Shown here piece by piece: positions 43,944 through 52,292 of a stretch of DNA of 64,000 nt. The notes below the pieces were generated by a model. That model worked only from the letters and a program-made list of their open reading frames with translations, had not been told where the DNA came from and made no database searches. This stretch comes from Myxococcus stipitatus (lineage in GTDB: Bacteria > Myxococcota > Myxococcia > Myxococcales > Myxococcaceae): positions 868,001 through 932,000 of the forward strand of contig NZ_JAKCFI010000001.1 in the NCBI RefSeq assembly GCF_021412625.1. The letters are read 5' to 3'. The translations under genes and the position numbers were made by a program. How positions within the stretch are numbered: position 1 is the first letter of the stretch; the number at the start of each line of letters is the position of its first letter.

Positions 43944-44795
43944 ATGGCCTGGTTTTCGAAGAAGCCCCGCATCGCCGTCGATACCGAGCAGCAAGCCGAG
44001 CCCCGCCCGTCCCGCATGGAGGGCCTCTGGTCCAAGTGCGAGAGCTGCGACGAGATCATCTACCGGCAGGAGCTGGAGAAGAACTGGATGGTGTGTCCGC
44101 ACTGCGACCACCACCACCCGTGGGCCGCGCGCTCGCGCCTGGCGACGCTGTTGGATCCGGACAGCTTCGAGGAGTTCGACAAGGAGCTGGAGCCGCAGGA
44201 CCCGCTCGGGTTCAGTGACTCGAAGAAGTACAAGGACCGCCTGAAGTCCACGCGCAAGAGCCTGGAGGAGAACGACGCGTTCATCTCCGGCGTGGGCCGC
44301 ATCCAGGGGCACCAGGTGTCGGTGGGCGCCTTCGTGTTCGAGTTCATGGGCGGCTCCATGGGTTCGGTGGTGGGCGAGAAGGTGACGCGCGTGTTCGAGC
44401 GCGCGCACGAGCTGAAGTGCTCGGCGCTCATCTTCTCCGCCTCCGGTGGCGCGCGCATGCAGGAGGGCATCTTCTCGCTGATGCAGATGGCGAAGACGTC
44501 CGCGGCCATCGCCCGCTTCCGCACCGGCAACCGGCCCTACATCTCCGTGCTGCTGCACCCGACGACGGGCGGCGTGGCCGCGTCCTTCTCCTGGCTGGGA
44601 GACATCATCCTCGCCGAGCCGAAGGCGCTCATCGGCTTCGCCGGTCCGCGCGTCATCGAGCAGACCATCCGCCAGAAGCTGCCGGAGGGCTTCCAGCGCT
44701 CGGAGTTCCTGCTCGAGCACGGGATGATCGACAACATCGTCAACCGCAAGGACCTGCGCTCGAAGCTGGGGCAGATTCTCGGCCTGCTGGGCTGA
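43944..44795 (+). CDS. accD: Acetyl-CoA carboxylase carboxyltransferase subunit beta
   Basis: A 283-aa subunit that, with AccA, transfers carboxyl from biotin to acetyl-CoA to make malonyl-CoA. The N-terminal zinc finger is LWSKCESCDEIIYRQELEKN then WMVCPHCDHH (two CxxC pairs). The crotonase-like core has FEFMGGSMGSVVGEKVTR, ALIFSASGGARMQEGIFSLM, HPTTGGVAASFSWLGD and IGFAGPRVIEQTIRQKLPEG. Length and order are standard. folC follows after 18 bp, a common accD-folC arrangement. Confidence 0.97.
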   Translation: MAWFSKKPRIAVDTEQQAEPRPSRMEGLWSKCESCDEIIYRQELEKNWMVCPHCDHHHPWAARSRLATLLDPDSFEEFDKELEPQDPLGFSDSKKYKDRLKSTRKSLEENDAFISGVGRIQGHQVSVGAFVFEFMGGSMGSVVGEKVTRVFERAHELKCSALIFSASGGARMQEGIFSLMQMAKTSAAIARFRTGNRPYISVLLHPTTGGVAASFSWLGDIILAEPKALIGFAGPRVIEQTIRQKLPEGFQRSEFLLEHGMIDNIVNRKDLRSKLGQILGLLG

Positions 44796-44813
44796 GCGGG
44801 CGGGGTGGCCGTC

Positions 44814-46118
44814 ATGAGCGCGCCCCGCTCCCCCCAGGAGGCCCTGGTCTTCCTCGCCCGGCTCAACCCCTCCGGCATCAAGTTGGGGTTGGAGCGGGTG
44901 CGCGAGGCGCTCGCGGCGCTGGGGAACCCCGAGCGCCGCGCGCCCGTGCTCCACGTCGCGGGCACCAACGGCAAGGGCAGCACCTGCGCCTTCGCCGCCA
45001 CCGCGCTCCAGGCCGCGGGCCACCGCGTGGGCCTCTACACGTCCCCGCACCTGGTCCGCGTCAACGAGCGCATCCGCGTGGACGGCGAGGACATCTCCGA
45101 CGAGGACTTCGGCCAGGCCATCCTCGACGTCCTGGAGCGCTACCCGTCCGCCGTCTCGGAGCCCATGACGTACTTCGAGTTCGGCACCGTGGTGGCGCTG
45201 TGGCACTTCGCCCGCGTGGGCGTGGATGTCGTGGTGCTGGAGACGGGGCTCGGCGGGCGGCTCGACGCCACCACCGCCGCGCCCGCGCGCGTGACGGCCA
45301 TCACCCCCGTGTCCTTCGACCACATGGAGTACCTGGGCGACACCCTGGCCGCCATCGCTGGGGAGAAGGCCGGCATCCTGGAGCCGGGCGTGCCCTGCGT
45401 GGTGTCCCGACAGGCCCCGGAGGCGCTGGAGGCCATCGCCGCGCGAGCCCGCGCCCTCGGCGCCCCGCTGTGGGTCGAGGGCCGTGACTTCGAGCTGACG
45501 GCCACCGCCGACGGCCGTCTGGCCTACAGGGGGCCGGCGTGGCGGCTGGACGACCTGTCGCTCTCCCTGCGGGGGCCGCATCAGCGGCAGAACGCCGCCG
45601 TGGCGCTCGCGTGCCTCGAGGCGCTCGACGCGAGCGGCATCTCCGTCACGGCGCGGGCCGCGCGGGTGGGGCTGGCCACGGCCCGCTGGCCGGGGAGGCT
45701 CGAGGAAGTCGGGGAGCGGCCCACCGTGCTGCTCGACGGCGCGCACAACCCGGCGGGTGTGGACGTGCTGCTGGCGTCGCTGGCGACCCTGTACCCGGGT
45801 CGAAGCCTGCACTGCGTCTTCGGCGTGGTGGCGGACAAGGACCGGGGGCCGATGATGCGGGCGCTGTTCCCCCGGTGCGCCTCCGTCCAGCTCACCCCGC
45901 TCGACACGCCGCGCTCGCTGGCGCCCGCGGCCTACCTGGAGGAGGCGCGCTCGCTGTGCCCGGACGTGGCGGCCTGGCCCGACCTGGACGCGGCGCTGGC
46001 CGCCGCGCGTGCCCGGGCGGGCGAGACCGGTGTCGTCCTGTGCACGGGCTCGTTGTTCCTGGTGGGCATGGTGCGTGCCCGGGTGGCTGGCACCCCCTCC
46101 CCCCGGGGTGTGTCGTGA
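44814..46118 (+). CDS. folC: Dihydrofolate synthase / folylpolyglutamate synthase
   Basis: A 434-aa Mur-ligase-family enzyme adding glutamate to dihydropteroate and folates. Motifs: APVLHVAGTNGKGSTCAFAA (P-loop), GLYTSPHLVRVNERIRVDG, VVLETGLGGRLDATTAAP, ITPVSFDHMEYLGDT, IAGEKAGILEPG, LRGPHQRQNAAVALA and LLDGAHNPAGVDVLL. The ATG at 44814 (MSAPRSP) is preferred to the GTG at 44805. Probably co-transcribed with accD. Confidence 0.95.
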   Translation: MSAPRSPQEALVFLARLNPSGIKLGLERVREALAALGNPERRAPVLHVAGTNGKGSTCAFAATALQAAGHRVGLYTSPHLVRVNERIRVDGEDISDEDFGQAILDVLERYPSAVSEPMTYFEFGTVVALWHFARVGVDVVVLETGLGGRLDATTAAPARVTAITPVSFDHMEYLGDTLAAIAGEKAGILEPGVPCVVSRQAPEALEAIAARARALGAPLWVEGRDFELTATADGRLAYRGPAWRLDDLSLSLRGPHQRQNAAVALACLEALDASGISVTARAARVGLATARWPGRLEEVGERPTVLLDGAHNPAGVDVLLASLATLYPGRSLHCVFGVVADKDRGPMMRALFPRCASVQLTPLDTPRSLAPAAYLEEARSLCPDVAAWPDLDAALAAARARAGETGVVLCTGSLFLVGMVRARVAGTPSPRGVS

Positions 46119-46227
46119 AACATGGAGACGGTTGATTCACGTTTCAACGTCCGGGCGATACAGGCGCCCGGCGGGGTGGGGCGTGGGTGCACGGCGGGCA
46201 AGTCCAGCCGACTGCCGGTCTGAATCC

Positions 46228-46256
46228 TTGGCGCGTTGCATCAGCCGCCGTAGATT
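46228..46256 (+). promoter_or_regulatory. Candidate promoter for a leaderless mRNA (alpha/beta hydrolase)
   Basis: TTGGCG (46228-46233), 17 bases, TAGATT (46251-46256). The A of the ATG at 46263 lies seven bases after the -10, exactly where initiation is expected. No Shine-Dalgarno sequence precedes the ATG. The rest of the gap from folC shows nothing else. Confidence 0.55.
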
Positions 46257-46262
46257 CAAGAC

Positions 46263-47537
46263 ATGCGCCTGCCGGACTGGAGAGCCCCCGCGACCTCGGG
46301 GCCACACACACCCTCCATCGACGAAGTCGACTTCCGGGCGCTCTACTCCAAGACGAAGTACGTGGTGGAGACCGCGGATGGCTGGTCGCTGGTCATCACC
46401 CGCTACCGTCCGGTGAAGCAGCCCTTCGCCCAGCCGCTGTTCGGCGAGCCGCTGCTGCTGGTGCATGGCTTCTCCCAGAACCGTCACACGTGGACGGCGG
46501 GGCAGTTCGTCAAGAACCTGCTGTTCTTCGGCGTGGACATCCACATCCTGGAGCTGCGCGGCCACGGCAAGAGCTCCATCGCCTTCCAGAAGGAGCGGGC
46601 CGAGCGCTTCAAGCGCCCGCTGCCTCCGGACCTGGACTACGGCTGGGACATCGACAGCTACTTCCTCTACGACCTGCCGGCGGCCGTCTCCGGCGTCAAG
46701 CGCATCACCCGGCGCGAGCGCATCTTCTACTGCGGCCACTCGATGGGCGGGATGATCGGCTACGGCTACGCCGGCATCCACGACGACTTCGAGGGGCTCA
46801 TCACCATCGGCTCGCCGGCGGACCTGGGGCGCGGCTTCATGTTGCTGCGCCTGCTGGCGCACGGCGCGCCGCTGGTCGGTGGGATGATCGACATGACGCT
46901 GGCCGGGCTCAACCTGGGCGGCGAGGTGGAGGGGCTCGGCAAGCGGCTCCTGTCGCGCGGGGTGGGGGCGCTCAACGCGGGGCTGGGCCGCAAGCTGGCG
47001 CCGGAGGACCGGCGGGCGCTGCGCTTCAACGCGGTGCCGGTGGACCTCATCCTCAAGTTCGTGGAGCGGCAGATCGGCAAGGCGGAGGACTCGCCCGTCT
47101 ACCATCAGCTCCAGACGCGCCTGAACCGGCTCATCAACCCGGAGCGCGTGGGGACCGACGACATCCGCTGGCTGCTGCGCGAGGGCGGCGAGCGCGAGCC
47201 GCGCAAGGTGCTGGAGCAGTTCGCCCGGTGGATCCGCCGCGGGGAGATGGTCTGCTACCGCACCGGCTACGACTTCAAGCGGGGCTTCGAGAAGATCTCC
47301 ATCCCCATGGCCATCATCTTCGGGGACATGGACCCGCTGGCCTCCGTGGAGTCCACCCGGAGTGTGTACCGGGCGGCCAAGAGCGAGTACCTCCTCTGGC
47401 GGCCCGTCAAGGGCAACAGCCACATCGAGCTGACGATGGGGCATGACATCCGGCAGATCTGCTACGACATCAAGAACCTCATCGAGTACGCCCGGACGCA
47501 CCGCAACCGCTCGCCCGCGCTGCCGCGCCTGCGCTGA
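46263..47537 (+). CDS. Alpha/beta hydrolase
   Basis: A 424-aa hydrolase. LLLVHGFSQNRHTWTAG is the oxyanion region, FYCGHSMGGMIGYGYAG holds the nucleophile (GHSMGG), IIFGDMDPLASVEST the acid, and GNSHIELTMG the likely catalytic His. A long insertion between strands 6 and 7 (about 210-330) forms a large lid. The size and lid suggest a lipid or polyester esterase, but the substrate is unassigned. No signal peptide. The start codon appears to coincide with the predicted transcription start. Confidence 0.85.
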   Translation: MRLPDWRAPATSGPHTPSIDEVDFRALYSKTKYVVETADGWSLVITRYRPVKQPFAQPLFGEPLLLVHGFSQNRHTWTAGQFVKNLLFFGVDIHILELRGHGKSSIAFQKERAERFKRPLPPDLDYGWDIDSYFLYDLPAAVSGVKRITRRERIFYCGHSMGGMIGYGYAGIHDDFEGLITIGSPADLGRGFMLLRLLAHGAPLVGGMIDMTLAGLNLGGEVEGLGKRLLSRGVGALNAGLGRKLAPEDRRALRFNAVPVDLILKFVERQIGKAEDSPVYHQLQTRLNRLINPERVGTDDIRWLLREGGEREPRKVLEQFARWIRRGEMVCYRTGYDFKRGFEKISIPMAIIFGDMDPLASVESTRSVYRAAKSEYLLWRPVKGNSHIELTMGHDIRQICYDIKNLIEYARTHRNRSPALPRLR

Positions 47538-47557
47538 CGGCCTGTCTGGCTGGAAAG

Positions 47558-47585
47558 TTGGAGGGACATGCGCGCGTGCTACCAT
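47558..47585 (+). promoter_or_regulatory. Candidate promoter for the AMIN-domain gene
   Basis: TTGGAG (47558-47563), 16 bases, TACCAT (47580-47585), 34 bases before the ATG at 47620, leaving room for the GGGAGTGG ribosome site. Confidence 0.4.
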
Positions 47586-47619
47586 CCGCGCCCTCTGTCA
47601 ACATGAACGGGAGTGGTCG

Positions 47620-48996
47620 ATGAAGGCCTCAGCGGTGTGGCTGCTCGGTGTGGTGCTCGTGCCTTTCTGGGCGCTCGCGCAAGCTCCGGCGGGCCTGAAC
47701 ACCATCACCAGCGTGCAGGTGAATGGCGGGACGGTCACCATCTCCGGCTCGAAGAAGCCCAACTTCACCACCTTCACGATGACGGACCCGCCGCGGCTCG
47801 TCATCGACATCTCCGAGGCCGTCTTCTCCGGCGTCCCGGAGGAGATGCAGGTGGGCAACGGCACCGTGACGGGCGTGCGCACCGCCAGCTACGGCTCGGA
47901 TGAGTCCGCCATCGCCCGCGTGCTCATCGGCTTCGAGCGCGAGGTGGAGACCGACATCCAGGCCAACGACAGCCAGCTGGTCGTCCGCGTCGCGGGCGCG
48001 GGCGGCGCGGCCGTGGCCCAGGCCCAGCCGGAGGCCGCCGCCAGGCCCACCACGGATGGCTCGGCCGCCCAGGCCTCGGCCGCCGCCGAGCAGGATCGCC
48101 AGGCGCAGGAGAAGGCCGCCGCGGACGCCGCCGCCGCCGCCCAGGCCGAACGCCAGGCGCAGGAGAAGGCCGCCGCGGACGCCGCCGCCGCCGCCCAGGC
48201 CGAACGCCAGGCGCAGGAGAAGGCCGCCGCGGACGCCGCCGCCGCCGCCCGGGCGGAGAACGAGGATCGCGAGCGCCAGGCGCGCGAGGCCGAGGCCCGC
48301 GCCGCCGCGCAGCGCGACGAGGAGAAGCGCGCCTCCGAGGCCGCCGCCGAGGAGCGCAAGCGTCAGGAAGCGGACGCCCGGGCCGCGGCGCAGGCAGCCG
48401 CCGACGAGAAGCGCGCCGCCGCCGAGGAGGCCGCCGCCGAGCGCAAGCGCCAGGCCGAGGAGGCCCGCGCCGCCGCCAAGACGGCCGCCGAGGAGAAGCG
48501 CGCCGCGGCGCAGGCCGCCGCCGAGGAGGCCGCCGAGGCCCGTCGCCAGCGCGAGGAGGAGGCCCGCGCCGAGCGTGAGCGCCGCCAGCAGGAGCGGCTC
48601 GCGATGGCGTCCCAGTCCCGCGAGCGCCGCGAGGTGGCCAGCAAGTCGGACACCTCCGTGTCCATCTCCTCGCGCCGCAAGACGATGACGCTGGTGGGCT
48701 TCCAGCAGCAGTCGGGGACCTCGCGCGTGTTCGTCCGCACCAACGAGCCGGCGCGCTACTCCGTCAGCGAGCAGGGCAACGCGGTGGTGCTGGAGGTGGA
48801 GAACAGCCGCATCGACCTGAGCAACAACACCCGCCCGCTGGACACGTCCTACTTCAACTCCCCCGTGACGCGGGTGGAGGCGGACGCGGACGGAGGGAAC
48901 GTGCGCGTCACCATCCAGCTGCGCCAGCAGGCCCCGGTGCAGGCGCACCAGGACGGCAACGTCATTTCGTTGGATTTTCAGCGCACGGGTCGGTGA
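47620..48996 (+). CDS. Exported protein with two AMIN domains joined by an Ala/Glu coiled coil
   Basis: A 458-aa envelope protein. Signal peptide: MKASAVWLLGVVLVPFWALA. The N-terminal AMIN domain (about 25-125) has NTITSVQVNGGTVTISGSKK and PRLVIDISEAVF; the C-terminal one (about 355-458) has MTLVGFQQQSGTSRVFVRTN and GNAVVLEVENSRIDL. AMIN domains bind peptidoglycan or target proteins to cell-wall sites, as in PilQ and AmiC. Between them lies a 220-residue Ala, Glu, Arg and Lys-rich helix resembling TolA's periplasmic helix, with an exact repeat block. It lies 46 bp upstream of lptD on the same strand. No secretin or amidase domain is present. Confidence 0.87.
   Translation: MKASAVWLLGVVLVPFWALAQAPAGLNTITSVQVNGGTVTISGSKKPNFTTFTMTDPPRLVIDISEAVFSGVPEEMQVGNGTVTGVRTASYGSDESAIARVLIGFEREVETDIQANDSQLVVRVAGAGGAAVAQAQPEAAARPTTDGSAAQASAAAEQDRQAQEKAAADAAAAAQAERQAQEKAAADAAAAAQAERQAQEKAAADAAAAARAENEDRERQAREAEARAAAQRDEEKRASEAAAEERKRQEADARAAAQAAADEKRAAAEEAAAERKRQAEEARAAAKTAAEEKRAAAQAAAEEAAEARRQREEEARAERERRQQERLAMASQSRERREVASKSDTSVSISSRRKTMTLVGFQQQSGTSRVFVRTNEPARYSVSEQGNAVVLEVENSRIDLSNNTRPLDTSYFNSPVTRVEADADGGNVRVTIQLRQQAPVQAHQDGNVISLDFQRTGR
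48100..48261 (+). repeat. Tandem repeat, 3 x 54 bp, inside the AMIN-protein coiled coil
   Basis: Copies begin at 48100, 48154 and 48208. Each encodes 18 residues (QAQEKAAADAAAAAQAER); the first two are identical by eye and the third diverges at its end (RAEN). The length keeps the frame, so copy number could vary between strains. Confidence 0.9.
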
Positions 48997-49042
48997 TAAG
49001 GGCCGCCGCGCGGCCGTGGCGCGGCATACCCTGCACCCCTGA

Positions 49043-51721
49043 ATGAGCCTCCTCGTCCCGCTCGCCGCAGCGCTGCTGGTGTCGTCGGCGCAGATTCCGC
49101 TCGCCACCCAGGTCCAGCTCCCGTCGGGGGAGACGGTGGAGCTGGCGGCGGACTTCCTCACCTACGAGGCCGACAAGCAGGTCCTCACCGCGCGCGGCCA
49201 TTGCGAGCTGCGCACCGGCGAGATGCTGCTGCGCTCGGACGAGGTGACGTACGACGAGGCGAACCAGGTCGCCACGGCCAGTGGCAACGTCATGTTCGTG
49301 GGCCCGGGCGGCATGGCCGCCGTGGCGGATGACGTGCGCGTGGACCTGCGCAGCTTCGAGGCCACCCTCCAGGGCGGCCTCTTCATGCAGAAGAAGGGCG
49401 TCACCCTCGAGGCGCTTTTGACGGCCAAGACGCCGCAGGAGCTGCGCGCCATGGGCGAGACGCCCGTGCTGCTCAGCGGCAGCCGCATCCGCCGCACCGG
49501 CCCCAACGCCTTCGTCGTGGACGACCTGGCCTTCACCCCGTGCGAGTGCGGCCCCGGCGACCCGAGCTGGCGCGTGGAGGCGAGCGCCGCCAACGTGGTG
49601 CTCGGCGAGCGCGCCACGCTGTCCTGGCCCGTCGTCTACGTGCAGTCGGTGCCGGTGTTCGCGCTGCCCTGGCTCTACCTGCCCCTGGCCGAGCGGCGCT
49701 CCGGCCTGCTGCTGCCCGCGCCGACCTTCTCCGGCGTCAACGGCTTCACCCTCAACCAGCCCATCTTCATCACGCTGGGGCGCAGCTACGACCTGACGTT
49801 CACCCCCGGCTACTACGTGGGCAAGCCGTTCCAGGAGCTGACGTTCGACCCCAACCCGGAGGTCCAGGGCGACGAGATCCACTATCGCGAGCCCCACCTC
49901 AACGGCGTCCGGGGGCCGAGGCTCCTCACGGAGTTCCGCTACGTGCCGAGCGAGAGGACCCGGGGGCGCGTGACGCTGGGGCTGCTGCACGACAGCCGCC
50001 CGCTCGTGAACCCCGAGCAGGGGCGCTTCTATTACTACCCCCGAGAGGCCGGGCAGCCCGAGCGGTACGTCGACGCCCCCCGGGGCATGCGCGGCGAGGC
50101 GTCCTGGCAGCACTACCAGGACCTGGGCGACGGCTGGGTCGACCGCGTGGACGCGTCGTTCGTGTCGGACGGCTTCTACACGCGCGACCTCACCGCGGAC
50201 GTCATCGCCCGCGAGCTCGACTACCTGCGCAGCTCCGCGACGGTGTTCCGCCGGAAGGAGGACTCGTACGTGGGCCTGGATGTCTCCCTGCGCCAGGACA
50301 TCCGCTTCGCCTACCGCTTCTTCCAGGACAACCGCATCCCGTCCCAGCTCGACCCCACGCGCCCGGAGATTCCCTCGCCGAAGACGTTCCAGCGGCTGCC
50401 GGGCCTGGTGATGGCGCTGCCCGAGCGGCCGCTGTTCGGCGGGCTCATCGGAGGGCTGCGCGCGGAGTACACGCGGCAGGCGCCCATGGGCGCGGGCTTC
50501 GCGGACGACGGCATCGACGTCTTCCGGCCCAACGGCACGTATACGCCGTACAAGTTCACCCCGGACCCCGCCGACCCCTGGCGGCGGCCCGTCGACCCGG
50601 GCCAGTCCAACGGCGTCTTCGACTACGACGACCGCGAGTCGCGCGACCGCATCGACTTCACCCCCCGGTTGAGCACGTCACTGGCGCTGGGCGACGTGGC
50701 CCAGCTGACGCCGTCGCTCGGGCTGCGCCAGGACGTGTGGCTGGGCGAGGTGTCCGGCAGGACGTGGCAGCGCGGCTATCCCATCGGCAACCTGTTGCTC
50801 GAGAGCCAGCTGGCTCGCACGTGGAGCGGCGAGAAGTCCTCGTATCGCCACGCCATCGCTCCGTCGCTCGAGCTGCGCTACGTGCCGGGAGGGTGGGGCA
50901 AGGTGCCGTCCGCCGGGTGGGATCGCGACTCCGGCGCGAAGGCCCAGCCCTACGACGAGATCGACCGCGCGGTGCCGCTGCGCTTCGACGGACGCACGCA
51001 GGGCTTCCTCCAGGCGGTGCTCGCCGTGGACCAGACCCTTCGCGTGAAGACGGGGACGAACACCGTCGAGCCGCTGCGCCTGCGCATCGGCCAGGGCTTC
51101 GACCTGTCGCGCTACGCGCTCCTCTACGGAGGCCGGCCCGACGACGACCAGCCCATCCTCCGCGACACCTTCGCGCGGCTGACCGCGCGCGCGGGCTGGC
51201 TCACCGCCGGGGGACTCGTGCGCTTCGACCCGAACGCCGGCCGCGTCACCCAGGTCAGCGCGGACGTGACGCTGGACGACACCAAGGGCCACGCCGTCTA
51301 CGCCCGCTTCGACGACATCTACGCGACCAGCCAGGCCGCGATTGATTTGGGGGAAAATCCGTTCTTGAGCGGTCCCGATGCCATCCGCCGGCCACTGGAT
51401 GCCCTGGTAGGCAGTGTATCCAGGGAATCGGTCGACCTCCCTCCAGCCAAGCGAGCACAGGCCCTCATCGTGGGTACGCGTTTGACGCTCGGATTTGGCC
51501 TCGGGGTGCGGTACGAAGCATTGGTGCAGCCGCTTTACCAGGATTCTACAAACCAAGAGCACAAGCCCTTCGCTCAGCAGACGCTGGGCGTGTCCTATGG
51601 GCCAGCGTGTAACTGCTGGCGCATCGAAGGGGTGGTGACGAAGCGACGCGACAGCGGATTGGAATTTTCCGGTGTCAACCTCAACGTCACCGGGTTCGGA
51701 GCCTTTGGTTCAGGCGGCTAG
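49043..51721 (+). CDS. lptD: LPS-assembly protein LptD (OstA-like outer-membrane protein)
   Basis: An 892-aa outer-membrane protein that inserts lipopolysaccharide into the outer leaflet. After a signal-like N-terminus (LLVPLAAALLVSSAQ), the LptA-like beta-jellyroll is visible (ADFLTYEADKQVLTARGHCE, LRSDEVTYDEANQVATASGN). The LptD barrel domain follows: LPWLYLPLAERRSGLLLPAP, LTFTPGYYVGKPFQ, DVSLRQDIRFAYRFFQDNRI, ending with strands and GFGAFGSGG. The Cys pair CECG near residue 172 could form the inter-domain disulfide. The start ATG at 49043 has no clear ribosome site. LptE is not recognisable nearby. Confidence 0.9.
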   Translation: MSLLVPLAAALLVSSAQIPLATQVQLPSGETVELAADFLTYEADKQVLTARGHCELRTGEMLLRSDEVTYDEANQVATASGNVMFVGPGGMAAVADDVRVDLRSFEATLQGGLFMQKKGVTLEALLTAKTPQELRAMGETPVLLSGSRIRRTGPNAFVVDDLAFTPCECGPGDPSWRVEASAANVVLGERATLSWPVVYVQSVPVFALPWLYLPLAERRSGLLLPAPTFSGVNGFTLNQPIFITLGRSYDLTFTPGYYVGKPFQELTFDPNPEVQGDEIHYREPHLNGVRGPRLLTEFRYVPSERTRGRVTLGLLHDSRPLVNPEQGRFYYYPREAGQPERYVDAPRGMRGEASWQHYQDLGDGWVDRVDASFVSDGFYTRDLTADVIARELDYLRSSATVFRRKEDSYVGLDVSLRQDIRFAYRFFQDNRIPSQLDPTRPEIPSPKTFQRLPGLVMALPERPLFGGLIGGLRAEYTRQAPMGAGFADDGIDVFRPNGTYTPYKFTPDPADPWRRPVDPGQSNGVFDYDDRESRDRIDFTPRLSTSLALGDVAQLTPSLGLRQDVWLGEVSGRTWQRGYPIGNLLLESQLARTWSGEKSSYRHAIAPSLELRYVPGGWGKVPSAGWDRDSGAKAQPYDEIDRAVPLRFDGRTQGFLQAVLAVDQTLRVKTGTNTVEPLRLRIGQGFDLSRYALLYGGRPDDDQPILRDTFARLTARAGWLTAGGLVRFDPNAGRVTQVSADVTLDDTKGHAVYARFDDIYATSQAAIDLGENPFLSGPDAIRRPLDALVGSVSRESVDLPPAKRAQALIVGTRLTLGFGLGVRYEALVQPLYQDSTNQEHKPFAQQTLGVSYGPACNCWRIEGVVTKRRDSGLEFSGVNLNVTGFGAFGSGG

Positions 51722-51781
51722 GAATCACCCGGCGTCCCAGGTGTTTCCAACTACCCCCCCAGCAGCCAGGAGAAGTATTTC

Positions 51782-52132
51782 GTGTCGGACCTCGGAAAAC
51801 GAATCGGCCAGCGCATCCGCGAGCTTCGTACGCAGAGGCCGGAGCGGTGGACGCAGGAAGAGCTCGCTGAGCGGGCTCAGATCAGCGTCTCCTTCCTTTC
51901 CATGATCGAGCGTGGCGAGCGCGTCCCCCATGTGGAGACGCTCGCGGCCCTGGCCAACGCCCTCGGCGTCAGCCTGGGAGAGCTGTTCACGGGAACGGAG
52001 CAGACCCTTGCCCAGACGGAGGACCTGCTGCGTCCCCTGTCTGATTTCGCGCGCGCCCGGGGCCTCACCGCCCGTGACGTGGACCGCCTGCTCGGGGTCG
52101 CCCGAGTGATGTTCAGCGGCACCATCGCCTGA
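51782..52132 (+). CDS. XRE-family helix-turn-helix regulator
   Basis: A 116-aa DNA-binding protein. The HTH (about 5-65) reads GQRIRELRTQRPERWTQEEL, ISVSFLSMIERGERVP and TLAALANALGVSLGELF, typical of Cro/XRE. The last 45 residues are helical (LTARDVDRLLGVARVMF) and probably dimerise. The GTG at 51782 has AGGAGAAG 8 bases upstream. It lies 60 bp after lptD on the same strand; its targets are unknown, and read-through from lptD or autoregulation are both possible. Confidence 0.9.
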   Translation: MSDLGKRIGQRIRELRTQRPERWTQEELAERAQISVSFLSMIERGERVPHVETLAALANALGVSLGELFTGTEQTLAQTEDLLRPLSDFARARGLTARDVDRLLGVARVMFSGTIA

Positions 52133-52292
52133 CTCCCACATCCGGATCCCCCCGTCCGGATGCAAGTCGGCTCCAGGTCCTCCTGTCCTGTCCTTGACTG
52201 GACGGCTGGTTGACCAGGAAGATGGCGAAGATGCGCTGTGCGCTGCTCGCGCACAGCGTGCTTCCTTCTTCGTCTCCAAGGAGTCTCCGCTG

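Noticed and set aside
48100-48261. Possible CRISPR-like or minisatellite array
   Set aside because: The three 54-bp units are contiguous, without spacers, in frame inside a coiled-coil coding region.
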